A stretch of DNA of 64,000 bases from Kushneria aurantia DSM 21353 (GTDB lineage: Bacteria; Pseudomonadota; Gammaproteobacteria; Pseudomonadales; Halomonadaceae), in assembly GCF_000382245.1 (NCBI RefSeq), contig NZ_KB907867.1, positions 121,502 through 185,501 of the forward strand, read 5' to 3'. The position numbers were made by a program, and so were the translations under genes. The notes under the pieces were generated by a model. The model had not been told where the DNA came from, searched no databases, and saw nothing but the letters and a program-made list of their open reading frames with translations. Every line of letters begins with the position of its first letter. Position 1 is the first letter of the stretch. Positions 1 to 9,682 of this stretch are shown here, piece by piece.

Positions 1-20
1 AGGAGAGTGCAAGTTCTTTT

Positions 21-60
21 CCTTGCCGACCAAAACTGATCCTTGCCGACCAAAACTGAC
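21..60. repeat. Two tandem copies of a 20-bp unit
   Basis: The unit CCTTGCCGACCAAAACTGAT is repeated immediately, with one change at its last base (T to C). The second copy runs into the palindromic operator at 53-74. The left flank lies at the window edge, so further copies cannot be excluded. Confidence 0.85.
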
Positions 61-74
61 CAATCGGTCAGTTT
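53..74. promoter_or_regulatory. RutR/TetR-like palindromic operator
   Basis: A perfect 9-bp inverted repeat, AAACTGACC and GGTCAGTTT, is separated by AATC. The core CTGACCAATCGGTCAG closely matches the known RutR site TTGACCA-N2-TGGTCAA. It lies upstream of the pyrimidine catabolism operon, and a RutR-like regulator is encoded at 9971-10591. Binding by that regulator is inferred. Confidence 0.6.
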
Positions 75-486
75 CATGAAATATTTTCAGCTCAACGGCA
101 ATTAGATTCGAAACGCTTTAATTTCTCATACCAAAGCCGCTCCAAAAGAGTGCAAACAAAAGGCCAACCGCGCTCCAAACCCGGCCAAATATCACAACAA
201 TATTTATATATAACAATTGATAAAGACGCTGCACCAAAAAAGAAAGGCGCTTTCGCCAGAATGAACAGGCGTATCTGTATACGCTTATTTATCGCCCTGA
301 AGAGGCGCCAGCATCTTCTCGATGAGACTTGTCATGACCATTTATTTTCGATTACTTTCCACAAAAGCTGTCTTCACAGTCAGGTTTTGTTTTTCCCACT
401 AAAACGTCGCCATAGATGTCGCCCAGGGTGGCAGATCAACGATGTTTACCGGGTTCAAAACGCACAACGTCAGGGGGAGTAGTGGC
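75..486. other. Leader region without a recognised gene
   Basis: This AT-richer stretch lies between the operator and the first gene. It holds a short open frame (150-482) with no family resemblance or convincing ribosome site. I see no clear terminator or riboswitch. The promoter of the pyrimidine operon presumably lies here or over the operator, but no unambiguous -35/-10 pair stands out. Confidence 0.5.
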
Positions 487-2872
<2,386 letters not shown>

Positions 2873-2956
2873 CCCACCGCGATCATCCGACAGACCACAA
2901 TAATTACACCGGTCCGCGGGCGCTGAGGCGCCCGACGCCACCGGAGGAGAACGACC

Positions 2957-4342
2957 GTGAACGATTCACTCAAGCATCTGCCGCAGGTCGGTGATGTCAT
3001 CGCCGAGCGCGAGAAGGTTGAGGCCGGCTTTCGCGACCTGCATCCGCCCCTGACCCAGCGCCAGGCGATCATCGAGAGCCAGCGCTGCCTCTACTGCCAT
3101 GATGCGCCCTGCATCGAAGCCTGCCCCTCGGACATCGACATCCCGCGCTTCATCCGTGAGATCAGCGAGGACAACATCAACGGCGCCGCCCAGACCATTC
3201 TTGAAGAGAACATCCTCGGCGGCAGCTGCGCGCGCGTCTGCCCCACCGAGATTCTCTGCGAGCAGCACTGCGTGCGTAACCACCATGCCGAGTGTCAGCC
3301 GGTGCTGATCGGCCGACTGCAGCGCTACGCCATCGACCACATGCATTTTGCCCAACACCCCTTCGTGCGGAGCGCCGATAGCGGGCGCCATGTCGCCGTG
3401 GTCGGCGCCGGCCCGGCGGGGCTCTCCTGCGCCCATCGCCTCGCCACCCACGGCCACCGCGTGACCCTCTACGAGGCCCGGCACAAGCCCGGTGGACTCA
3501 ACGAGTACGGTATCGCCCGCTACAAGCTGGTCGACGACTACGCGCAAAAGGAGATCGATTTCCTGCTCGCCATCGGCGGTATCGAGATCCGCTATGGCCA
3601 GCGCCTCGGCGACAACCTTGATCTCGACACCCTGGAGCGCCACCACGATGCGGTCTTTCTGGGCCTCGGGCTGGGCGACAATCGCCGCCTGGGGCTTGAC
3701 GACGAGAATGCGCCGGGCGTCGCCACGCCGGGGCTGCTGCCGGCGACCGACTACATTCGCGAACTGCGCCAGAGCGACGATCTTCTCCAGTTGCCACTGG
3801 CGCGACGCTGCGTGGTGATCGGCGCCGGCAATACCGCTGTCGATATGGCCGTACAGATGGCGCGTCTTGGCGCCGAGGCGGTCACGCTGGTCTATCGTCG
3901 CGGTGTGGAAGCGATGGCCGCCACCGCTCATGAGCAGGAAATCGCCCGCGCCAACGGCGTGCGCATCCTCACCTGGGCGCGTCCCGAGCAGGTGCTGCTC
4001 GATCATACCGGGCGCCTTGCCGGGATGCGTTTTGAGCGTACCGAACTGCGTGATGGCAACCTGGCAGGCACCGGCGAGACCTTCGAGATCGGCGCCGATG
4101 CCGTCTTCAGCGCCATCGGCCAGTGTTTCGACGACCACAGCCTGGCCGAAGCCGGGGAGTTGGCCCGCGAACTCGGCCGCATCCGCGTCGACGGCCATTT
4201 TCGTACCACCAGACAAGGGGTCTACGCCGGCGGTGACTGCATCGCCCCGGGCGAGGATCTGACCGTTCAGGCGGTGCAGCACGGCAAGCTGGCCGCCGAG
4301 GCCATTCACCAGGACCTCATGGCCCAACAGGAGGTCGCGTGA
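2957..4342 (+). CDS. preT: NAD-dependent dihydropyrimidine dehydrogenase subunit PreT
   Basis: PreT is the FAD- and NAD-binding subunit of the two-subunit bacterial dihydropyrimidine dehydrogenase; with PreA it reduces uracil and thymine to the 5,6-dihydro forms. It resembles the small subunit of glutamate synthase. The N-terminal iron-sulfur region carries Cys44, 47, 52 and 56, then Cys91, 95, 101 and 105. An FAD-binding glycine motif (VVGAGPAGLSCAH) begins near residue 148, and a second nucleotide site (VVIGAGNTAVDMA) lies near residue 287. The start is GTG, with a strong GGAGGAGA ribosome site 7 bases upstream. The stop overlaps the preA start (TGATG), so the subunits are probably translationally coupled. 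Confidence 0.95.
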   Translation: MNDSLKHLPQVGDVIAEREKVEAGFRDLHPPLTQRQAIIESQRCLYCHDAPCIEACPSDIDIPRFIREISEDNINGAAQTILEENILGGSCARVCPTEILCEQHCVRNHHAECQPVLIGRLQRYAIDHMHFAQHPFVRSADSGRHVAVVGAGPAGLSCAHRLATHGHRVTLYEARHKPGGLNEYGIARYKLVDDYAQKEIDFLLAIGGIEIRYGQRLGDNLDLDTLERHHDAVFLGLGLGDNRRLGLDDENAPGVATPGLLPATDYIRELRQSDDLLQLPLARRCVVIGAGNTAVDMAVQMARLGAEAVTLVYRRGVEAMAATAHEQEIARANGVRILTWARPEQVLLDHTGRLAGMRFERTELRDGNLAGTGETFEIGADAVFSAIGQCFDDHSLAEAGELARELGRIRVDGHFRTTRQGVYAGGDCIAPGEDLTVQAVQHGKLAAEAIHQDLMAQQEVA

Positions 4343-5640
4343 TGAAAGCCCCCACTCGTCAACTGGATGTCGATCTCGCCATCGAGTTCGCCGGCATCCG
4401 CTCACCCAACCCTTTCTGGCTCGCCTCGGCCCCGCCTACCGACAAGGCGTATAACGTCGAACGCGCCTTCGCGGCCGGCTGGGGCGGCGTGGTATGGAAA
4501 ACGCTGGGCGAGGATCCGCCGGCGGTCAACGTCTCGTCGCGCTATTCAGCGCACTTCGGCCATAATCGTGATGTGCTCGGTTTTAACAACATCGAACTGA
4601 TCACCGACCGACCGCTGGAGACCAACCTGCGCGAGATCAGCGAGGTCAAGCAGCGCTGGCCCGACCGCGCGCTGATCGTCTCGCTGATGGTGCCCTGCGT
4701 GGAGGAGAGCTGGCGCGCCATCCTGCCCCGCGTCGAGGCCACCGGCGCCGACGGTATCGAGCTCAACCTGGGCTGTCCGCACGGCATGCCGGAGCGCGGC
4801 ATGGGGGCCGCGGTAGGCCAGAACCCGGATCTGATCGAGCAGGTCACGCGCTGGTGCAAGACACACTCGCGGCTGCCGGTGATCGTCAAGCTGACCCCCA
4901 ACATCACCGACATTCGCGCGGCCTCGCGGGCGGCGAAACTTGGCGGTGCCGATGCGGTATCGCTGATCAACACCGTCAACTCGATCACCTCGGTCGATCT
5001 GGACCGCATGATTGCCCGACCCATCGTCGGCCATCAGAGCACCCACGGCGGCTATTGCGGCGCGGCGGTCAAGCCGATCGCCCTCAACATGGTCGCCGAG
5101 ATCGCCCGCGACCCGCAGAGCGCCGGCCTGCCGATCTGCGGTATCGGCGGCATCTCCAGCTGGCAGGATGCCGCCGAGTTCGTCGCCCTGGGTGCCGGCG
5201 CGGTCCAGGTTTGCACCGCCGCCATGCTGCATGGCTTTCGCATCGTCGAGGAATTGCAGGACGGCCTGGCCCGCTGGATGGTCTCAAAGGGCTATCGCCG
5301 GCTGGCCGATGTCACCGGCCGGGCCGTGGACAACACCACTGACTGGAAGCATCTCGACATGAACTTCCAGACCATCGCCCACATCGATCAGCAGCAGTGC
5401 ATCCAGTGCGGGCGCTGCTACATCGCCTGCGAGGACACCTCCCACCAGTCGATTGCCAAACTTGCCGAAGAGGACGGTACGCGACGCTACGAAATCATCG
5501 AGGCGGCGTGCGTGGGCTGCAATCTGTGTCAGATCACCTGCCCGGTGGAGGGGTGTATCAGCATGGTGCCGCAATCAACCGGCAAGCCCTTCATGAGCTG
5601 GGATGAGGACCCGCGCAATCCGTTTCGGGAGCTGGCATAA
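4342..5640 (+). CDS. preA: NAD-dependent dihydropyrimidine dehydrogenase subunit PreA
   Basis: PreA is the FMN and iron-sulfur subunit that binds and reduces the pyrimidine ring. The N-terminal TIM-barrel domain carries the catalytic loop NLGCPHGMPERGMG; Cys145 corresponds to the proton-donor cysteine of dihydropyrimidine dehydrogenase. Two 4Fe-4S motifs lie at the C-terminus (CIQCGRCYIAC and CVGCNLCQITC). The ATG at 4342 has a GGAGG site at a good distance and overlaps the preT stop by one base; a GTG three bases earlier is less likely. It is the last gene of the operon. The following 180 bases hold a stem-loop but no T-tailed terminator. Confidence 0.95.
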   Translation: MKAPTRQLDVDLAIEFAGIRSPNPFWLASAPPTDKAYNVERAFAAGWGGVVWKTLGEDPPAVNVSSRYSAHFGHNRDVLGFNNIELITDRPLETNLREISEVKQRWPDRALIVSLMVPCVEESWRAILPRVEATGADGIELNLGCPHGMPERGMGAAVGQNPDLIEQVTRWCKTHSRLPVIVKLTPNITDIRAASRAAKLGGADAVSLINTVNSITSVDLDRMIARPIVGHQSTHGGYCGAAVKPIALNMVAEIARDPQSAGLPICGIGGISSWQDAAEFVALGAGAVQVCTAAMLHGFRIVEELQDGLARWMVSKGYRRLADVTGRAVDNTTDWKHLDMNFQTIAHIDQQQCIQCGRCYIACEDTSHQSIAKLAEEDGTRRYEIIEAACVGCNLCQITCPVEGCISMVPQSTGKPFMSWDEDPRNPFRELA

Positions 5641-5706
5641 CACTCACTGTCTCAAAGGGCGACTGTCTTCAAAGGACGGATGGTTGATGCCGCAGGCAGG
5701 CCGACA

Positions 5707-5734
5707 GGGTACCCGCCAGCGATGGCGGGTACCC
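5707..5734. repeat. Perfect 12-bp inverted repeat after the pyrimidine operon
   Basis: GGGTACCCGCCA and TGGCGGGTACCC flank the loop GCGA and would form a very stable hairpin. No T-run follows on either strand, so it is not a textbook intrinsic terminator. It marks the end of the preTA operon and the start of the cassette region. Confidence 0.7.
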
Positions 5735-5821
5735 GGAACCGCCAAAGCCTCTGCAGTTCACATCTGAAAATGTGTCAGCCACGGTTCACGGTGGTCTTCT
5801 AACGCCATTGTTTAGCGGCGG

Positions 5822-6064
5822 TCATGAGTCAATGCCAATCAAAGAATCAATGCTCTCATCCCGGATCGTTGCTTTCACCTCATCCAGAGCTGCCGCGTCA
5901 CTATCAAATTCATCATCCCACACCGTGGAATTGTTGAACTCATCTACCACCTCGAGAATCCAGCCGCCAGTGTCGCCACGGTAGATCTCTACTTTGACGG
6001 TTTTTCCATCAGCCGTTAGTTCCTGACACAAAGGGCTCATCTCGATTTCAAAATCATCTTCCAT
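5822..6064 (-). CDS. Small acidic hypothetical protein (integron cassette)
   Basis: I do not recognise this 80-residue protein. It is acidic, with no membrane segment, and the middle (KVEIYRGDTGGWILEVVDEF) looks like a compact beta-strand fold. A GGAG ribosome site lies about 8 bases before the ATG. It reads leftward like all other cassette genes here. The attC site at 6094-6181 lies just upstream, so this is the outermost cassette of the array, farthest from the integrase remnant. Its own downstream attC is not intact: only a short TCTAACGCC...GTTTAGCGG sequence lies at 5803-5819. Confidence 0.7.
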   Translation of the reverse strand: MEDDFEIEMSPLCQELTADGKTVKVEIYRGDTGGWILEVVDEFNNSTVWDDEFDSDAAALDEVKATIRDESIDSLIGIDS

Positions 6065-6093
6065 TTACGATCTCCAGGGTCGAACCTTTGTAC

Positions 6094-6181
6094 ACATAAC
6101 GCCCGGCTCTGCGGCAGGCAAAAGTGCAGGCCGCTTTCCGGCCGAAATTTTTTCCTGTCCGACAGAAGCCGTTTGTTAACA
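6094..6181 (-). other. attC recombination site (brnTA cassette)
   Basis: The ends are ACATAAC and GTTAACA, close to the integron core motifs. The arms CGGCT-CTG-CGG-CAG and CGGCTTCTGTCGGACAG pair imperfectly and leave unpaired bases, the mark of attC sites. It follows the brnA stop in the direction of transcription. Confidence 0.75.
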
Positions 6182-6183
6182 GT

Positions 6184-6393
6184 TCACTGCCACTCAATTT
6201 TTAGATCCTTGTGTGACTGAGCGCAATCCCGTAGATAGAGATTGATAAGGCTCTGGTACGGAAGGTCCTTTTCCTCGGCAAGATTCTTAAAGTACGCAAC
6301 GGTATCTTCATCCAGCCGGATCGTAACCTGCTTCTTGAGTTTCTTGGCGTATGGATTCTTGACGGAATCGGAAAAGTCATAGTTATCGCGCAT
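6184..6393 (-). CDS. brnA: BrnA family antitoxin
   Basis: BrnA is a ribbon-helix-helix type II antitoxin that binds and neutralises the BrnT ribonuclease and represses the shared operon. The 69-residue protein has the family pattern: an N-terminal segment with YDFSDSVKNPYAKKLKKQ, the strand VTIRLDED and the helices that follow. The ATG at 6393 is chosen because AAGGG lies 7 bases upstream; an ATG at 6408 would add MKGTD but has a poorer ribosome site. It overlaps the end of brnT by 11 bases, so translation is probably coupled. The pair fills one integron cassette, where toxin-antitoxin modules are thought to stabilise the array. Confidence 0.88.
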   Translation of the reverse strand: MRDNYDFSDSVKNPYAKKLKKQVTIRLDEDTVAYFKNLAEEKDLPYQSLINLYLRDCAQSHKDLKIEWQ

Positions 6394-6679
6394 GTCTGTA
6401 CCCTTCATATGTTTTTCGTTCTCGCCTATTTGCCTTACGGGCAGAGATAATTCGGATCACCTCACCATCTCTAACGCAGTGACATACAACCAACAAGCGA
6501 GAATGGATGCTCGTGCCGAGGAGAATGAACCGGTCCTCCTCTTCAGAATGGTCTGGGTCAGCTATAAGACGTGCAAACTCATCCGTAAAGGCAGTTTTAG
6601 CCTCCTGGAACGAGACGTCATGCTTCGTGCGATTAGCGGCATCCTTACGAGGATCCCAGTCAAAGGAATAGTGACTCAT
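6383..6679 (-). CDS. brnT: BrnT family toxin (ribonuclease)
   Basis: BrnT is a RelE-fold ribonuclease toxin that blocks translation under stress when its antitoxin BrnA is degraded. The 98-residue protein starts FDWDPRKDAANRTKHDVSF, the family hallmark (FxWDxxKxxxNxxKH), and ends in the conserved IRIISARKANRRERKTYE segment with the basic catalytic residues. It is intact. As is typical for this family, the toxin gene comes before the antitoxin. It lies in a cassette bounded by attC sites at 6094-6181 and 6731-6809. Confidence 0.9.
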   Translation of the reverse strand: MSHYSFDWDPRKDAANRTKHDVSFQEAKTAFTDEFARLIADPDHSEEEDRFILLGTSIHSRLLVVCHCVRDGEVIRIISARKANRRERKTYEGYRHAR

Positions 6680-6730
6680 AACTACATTGTAGTTACTTTA
6701 TAATTATTGTCAAGCCGCCGGGCTAGATAC

Positions 6731-6809
6731 TGTTAACCGCCCACCATCACCGGTGGCAAAACCGGAGCGGAGCGAAGATTTTGACATCCGGTGCATGACC
6801 TGGTTATGT
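6731..6809 (-). other. attC recombination site (higBA cassette)
   Basis: The ends are TGTTAAC and GTTATGT. The inner arms CAT-CACCGG (left) and the reverse complement CATGCACCGG (right) pair with one unpaired G, as expected for an attC hairpin. It lies 6 bases beyond the higA stop. Confidence 0.75.
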
Positions 6810-6815
6810 GTTGCT

Positions 6816-7103
6816 TCAAGCGGCGACAAGCTTCTTGACCTTGAGCTCTTTACGATGCTGCTCAGCATGCCAGAGCTCATACTGAGACTGCTGATTCAGC
6901 CAACTCTCTGCCGAAGTATCAAACGCAATAGAAAGCCGAATAGCCATCTCTGGACTAATACCAGCTTTGCCGTTCAACACAGCACTCAGGGTTTTTCGAC
7001 TGACTCCCAATGCTTCTGCAGCGGCCGTTACAGAGAGGCCCATAGGCTCCAGACAAAGCTCACGCAACACTTCACCAGGGTGGGAGGGGTTGTGCATCAA
7101 CAT
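6816..7103 (-). CDS. higA: HigA family antitoxin (XRE HTH)
   Basis: HigA binds the HigB ribonuclease and represses the higBA promoter. The 95-residue protein opens with [17 protein letters not shown], the family signature, followed by a helix-turn-helix ([20 protein letters not shown]) and the conserved [14 protein letters not shown] segment. Internal ATG codons at residues 1 and 3 are both usable. The gene lies 10 bases after higB, which carries a frameshift, so HigA is probably an orphan antitoxin that may still act as a repressor. It belongs to the cassette that ends with the attC at 6731-6809. Confidence 0.9.
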   Translation of the reverse strand: MLMHNPSHPGEVLRELCLEPMGLSVTAAAEALGVSRKTLSAVLNGKAGISPEMAIRLSIAFDTSAESWLNQQSQYELWHAEQHRKELKVKKLVAA

Positions 7104-7113
7104 CGGCGATACC

Positions 7114-7393
7114 TCAGTGGTAATCTTCGTAGTTCACTATCTCGGCGTCTCCGTCCTCGAACCGGAAGGTCACGCGCCATTTACCACTGACCGTTGCTGA
7201 CCAAATTCCAGCGCGATTCCCCGAGAGTTCGTGCAGCCGAAGGCCTGGCAAGTCCATATCTTTGACGTCAGATGCTGCATTTAGCCTACCAGGAAGTCAG
7301 TCGAAGCCTCTTCGCATGAGCGGCCTGGATCCCTGCGGTGCTGCCGGACTTGAAAAATTTGGCCAAGCCCTTGTGATTGAAGCTTCTAATCAT
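7114..7393 (-). pseudogene. higB: Frameshifted HigB toxin
   Basis: Two frames join into a typical HigB. The first reads MIRSFNHKGLAKFFKSGS followed by TAGIQAAHAKRLRL, then hits a TAG stop at about 7286-7288. The second starts at RLNAASDVKDMDLPGLRLHE and continues through [20 protein letters not shown] to a normal stop at 7114. One extra base (or two missing) between about 7285 and 7300 separates them. HigB is an mRNA-cleaving RelE-family toxin; here the ribonuclease would not be made. No other lesion is seen, so the loss is recent or is a sequencing error. Confidence 0.85.
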
Positions 7394-7432
7394 GCTGTGA
7401 GCGTGACCTGCAACGTATCGGGTGTCAATCGC

Positions 7433-7531
7433 ACATAACGCCCACGCTCAGGTGCGTTTGAGGCGATGCGAGCCTTTGCGGCAGCAAAAGTGCGCAGCGG
7501 GTCAAACGTCACCTGCAACGTGTTGTTAGGT
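7433..7531 (-). other. attC recombination site (membrane-protein cassette)
   Basis: The ends are ACATAAC and GTTAGGT, the latter a full match to GTTRRRY. The arms ACGCT-CAGGTG and ACGTTGCAGGTG (reverse complement of the right end) pair with one unpaired G. It lies 7 bases beyond the stop of the gene at 7539-7925. Confidence 0.8.
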
Positions 7532-7538
7532 GTTCCTA

Positions 7539-7925
7539 CTACCAACATGAGTGCTCCGACGTTATCTCGTGATTTTGAGAGTAATCGCATTCACAGGTTT
7601 GATAGTTGAAGCTGCCGCCTGAATCAAGACAGCTGTCCGAGACAGTTTCTGCAGAAAAGTACGCCAAGCCAACCCCCACAGGAAGAAGAACCAAGGGAAC
7701 AACGCTCGACGCGAAAAAGGTGGATTTGATTCCAAGACGGAGCCCCTTGAAGCCCTCTCGGATAGCTACTAACACAACTATAAGCAGACCGCCGCCAATT
7801 GAGATGTGTGTGAATGAATCACCATGTAAGCCCACTACCAGAAACATTGGACCAAACACGGCCCCGAGCCAGGCGACTGCAACGCCAAGAGCGTTGACGT
7901 ACGTTACGTAAGGATCTTTTGCCAC
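7539..7925 (-). CDS. Cassette-encoded membrane protein of unknown function
   Basis: I do not recognise the family. The roughly 128-residue product has about three hydrophobic segments: GVAVAWLGAVFGPMFLVVG, GGGLLIVVLVAI and VVPLVLLPVGVGLAYF. A cysteine-bearing tail follows (SCLDSGG, TCECD, SEHSCW) that could be periplasmic and disulfide-bonded. The start is uncertain. The frame is open to a TTG at 7949 inside the attC core, and the GTG at 7925 is chosen because cassette genes usually start just after the recombination point and an AGG lies 12 bases before it. Flanking attC sites at 7433-7531 and 7937-8035 define the cassette. Confidence 0.6.
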   Translation of the reverse strand: MAKDPYVTYVNALGVAVAWLGAVFGPMFLVVGLHGDSFTHISIGGGLLIVVLVAIREGFKGLRLGIKSTFFASSVVPLVLLPVGVGLAYFSAETVSDSCLDSGGSFNYQTCECDYSQNHEITSEHSCW

Positions 7926-7936
7926 GTTATAAGAAC

Positions 7937-8035
7937 ACCTAACGTTCAAGGATCAGGCGCGAATCCGCCGCGCCACAACCCGCAGAGTGCCGAAAATATG
8001 GACGCGGGTTCGTCGACTGCATCCGCTTGTTCGGC
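7937..8035 (-). other. attC recombination site
   Basis: The ends are ACCTAAC (full consensus) and GTTCGGC. The arms GGAT-CAGGCGCGAATCCGC and GGATGCAGTCGACGAACCCGC-like sequence pair with one unpaired G. It ends the cassette that spans about 8036-8358. Confidence 0.8.
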
Positions 8036-8086
8036 TGCGGAAATTTCACTTGTCGTCGAGGAACAACGTGTACGCGCACTGCCAGA

Positions 8087-8332
8087 TCACTGAGCCGGGA
8101 GACGTGGGAGGCGATATTCTATGGCTAAGCTCGCGCCGTTGCCTTTCGGTGGCTGCTGAATGAACCGGTCACCGGGTATCATAACGGACCGCATAGCGGA
8201 GCAGCAAACCGGCATCCGATGATGCGCTCCTGGGTAACCGCCAACGAGCCGGTGCCATTGGCCTGCTTGAACTTGAACGGAGGGCGCACCACTCCTTTTC
8301 GCCTTCTGCGTTCCGTGCGCCTTGCCCTTCAT
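8087..8332 (-). CDS. Possible small cassette protein, unrecognised
   Basis: This 81-codon frame is the only leftward open frame that fills the cassette between the attC sites at 7937-8035 and 8359-8436. The sequence (GQWHRLVGGYPGAHHRMPVC near the middle) is rich in Gly, Pro, Arg and Cys and shows no domain I know. It may be extended to 8374, but that start lies inside the attC. Rightward frames over the same bases (8219-8422) are equally open, so coding is doubtful and the cassette may be non-coding or carry an RNA. Confidence 0.3.
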   Translation of the reverse strand: MKGKAHGTQKAKRSGAPSVQVQAGQWHRLVGGYPGAHHRMPVCCSAMRSVMIPGDRFIQQPPKGNGASLAIEYRLPRLPAQ

Positions 8333-8358
8333 CTCGTTCGGCGATTTATTCAGCGTTT

Positions 8359-8436
8359 TCCTAACGCGCGCCATAAGCGGCCGAGTGAAACGAGGGCCGA
8401 CGCACGGAGTGCGCGAACTTAATGGTCTGGTTAAGC
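8359..8436 (-). other. attC recombination site (GNAT cassette)
   Basis: The ends are TCCTAAC and GTTAAGC (full GTTRRRY match). The arms CCAT-AAG and CCATTAAG pair with a single unpaired T. It lies 4 bases beyond the stop of the acetyltransferase gene. Confidence 0.78.
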
Positions 8437-8440
8437 CTCG

Positions 8441-8905
8441 TCACGGCAAAACCTTACGCATGAGTGCGTTAGGAACGACTACTCCCCGTAACTCGGGCGC
8501 CCGTCGCTCACTTATATAAAACCCGAATTTTTCAAAGAAAGGCTGTGCCGTCCGACTAACGTCGGACGTCAGTTCTGTCAAACCAAGCGAGACTGCCTCA
8601 CTGTGAAGAGTTGACATCAATAACCTTCCGACTCCCTGACCTGGATGATATCCTGAGACGAAAAAGTGATCGATATAGCCGGAAGGCTGCACGTCAGCAT
8701 AACCAACAATCTTTCCGCCAATCTCTGCGACAAATGGCTTGATATCACGAATCTTCCGTACCCAAAGCTCCTGATCCAGGCTTACCGGTGCCCAGGCATT
8801 AATCTGCTCCGGTGTGTAGTCGCGGCTTGCAACAAGATGAATCGCCGAGTGAAAGACCTCGAAAAGCTCACGCTCTTCACCAATACGAAAGCGACGGATA
8901 TGCAT
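8441..8905 (-). CDS. GNAT family N-acetyltransferase (cassette)
   Basis: This 154-residue protein is a complete single-domain GNAT acetyltransferase that transfers an acetyl group from acetyl-CoA to an unknown amine. The acetyl-CoA-binding motif A is VSGYHPGQGVGRLLMSTLHSE at about residues 83-103, containing the Q/R-x-x-G-x-G loop. Motif B follows, with FFEKFGF near residue 125. The N-terminal MHIRRF start and the Y-T-P-E-Q-I-N-A-W segment are typical of small cassette-borne GNATs. It is not an obvious aminoglycoside acetyltransferase. A GGAG site lies upstream of the ATG. attC sites on both sides define the cassette. Confidence 0.9.
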   Translation of the reverse strand: MHIRRFRIGEERELFEVFHSAIHLVASRDYTPEQINAWAPVSLDQELWVRKIRDIKPFVAEIGGKIVGYADVQPSGYIDHFFVSGYHPGQGVGRLLMSTLHSEAVSLGLTELTSDVSRTAQPFFEKFGFYISERRAPELRGVVVPNALMRKVLP

Positions 8906-8919
8906 TATTGCTCCTGTGA

Positions 8920-9024
8920 GGCTAACGCCAAAGCTCAGTTACCGGCCGAAGCAGCTAGGCGGCTGCGTAGGCAACCCAAAGCGCGGCACCGTTTTGGGCG
9001 GCCAACTGCAGCGATTCGTTATGT
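8920..9024 (-). other. attC recombination site (NIPSNAP cassette)
   Basis: The ends are GGCTAAC and GTTATGT. The arms GCT-CAGTT...GGCCG and GCTGCAGTT-GGCCG pair with an unpaired G; this GCTGCAGTTGGCCG type is common among chromosomal attC sites. It lies 4 bases beyond the NIPSNAP stop. Confidence 0.8.
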
Positions 9025-9028
9025 TCTC

Positions 9029-9334
9029 TTAGTCGAAAACGGGCCTCATAAACGACCGTTCATAGCTGAAATAGCACTGGGTCTTTTCGTAATGCTCCAT
9101 AGCTGCTTGGCACTCTGGATCGGTTGAAGCCTTCGCCCTATAGGCTTCGTATTCCGCGAGGCTCGGGAACGAAAACATTGCAACAGCAATGTTGTTCGCG
9201 CCCTCATGCGGCAGGAAATAACCATGGTGTTGACCGCCAAATTTCTCTACAAGAGGTATCCAAAGCTTTGCGTAGTGTTCGAAATCCGCCACTTTCAGCG
9301 GGTCGATCACATACCGCAGACAGCAAGTAACCAT
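9029..9334 (-). CDS. NIPSNAP family protein (cassette)
   Basis: This 101-residue protein has a ferredoxin-like alpha/beta barrel fold typical of NIPSNAP proteins: MVTCCLRYVIDPLKVADFEH, then LWIPLVEKFGGQHHGYFLPH, then the AMFSFPSLAEYEAYR helix and a final FSYERSFMRPV strand. The molecular role of this bacterial group is not established. Two adjacent ATG codons exist; the one at 9334 is 5 bases from a strong AAGGAG site and the one at 9337 only 2, so 9334 is preferred. The attC sites at 8920-9024 and 9350-9426 bound the cassette. Confidence 0.85.
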   Translation of the reverse strand: MVTCCLRYVIDPLKVADFEHYAKLWIPLVEKFGGQHHGYFLPHEGANNIAVAMFSFPSLAEYEAYRAKASTDPECQAAMEHYEKTQCYFSYERSFMRPVFD

Positions 9335-9349
9335 CATGTCTCCTTCAAT

Positions 9350-9426
9350 ACATAACGCTTGGTTAACCTGCAAATTATGGAGTGCGCAGCACGGAATGAT
9401 TTGTCGGGTTGAACCACTGGTTAGTG
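9350..9426 (-). other. attC recombination site (integrase-proximal cassette)
   Basis: The ends are ACATAAC and GTTAGTG. The arms TGGTT-AACC and TGGTTCAACC pair with one unpaired C. The core overlaps the stop codon of the gene at 9421-9639, as is common in integron cassettes. Confidence 0.8.
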
Positions 9427-9639
9427 ATTAATCTGATCATCGCCATGATCTATCGACAACACTATGTCCGTAATAGCCCTACGCTCAACTTCCGTGGCTT
9501 CAGTTAGAAGCTTTACCAAGTCTACAGTCATAGTAATTCTAGACTCTCGACCATCTGCCATGTGTTGGTGCTTAACAGCTTTAGGCTTAAAGCATTTTAC
9601 AAGTTCGCTTAACCCTTTATCATCCGTGAGAAATTCCAC
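9421..9639 (-). CDS. Hypothetical cassette protein, probably 5' truncated
   Basis: I do not recognise this 72-residue protein. It contains MEFLTDDKGLSELVKCFKP and a helical C-terminal half (DLVKLLTEATEVERRAITDI) that ends in HGDDQINH. The listed start is a GTG without a clear ribosome site. The frame stays open upstream, through residues reading GRNGFGYPR, to a TAG at 9691-9693 inside the integrase remnant, and no ATG occurs on the way. The natural 5' end was therefore probably lost by the same deletion that removed attI and the 5' end of intI. It is the cassette nearest the integrase. Confidence 0.6.
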   Translation of the reverse strand: MEFLTDDKGLSELVKCFKPKAVKHQHMADGRESRITMTVDLVKLLTEATEVERRAITDIVLSIDHGDDQINH

Positions 9640-9682
9640 TCTCGGATAGCCAAATCCATTGCGGCCATGATGCTCTGCCTGC

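Noticed and set aside
150..482. A 110-codon frame before the beta-ureidopropionase gene
   Set aside because: No ribosome site, no family resemblance, and it runs into the start of the real gene.
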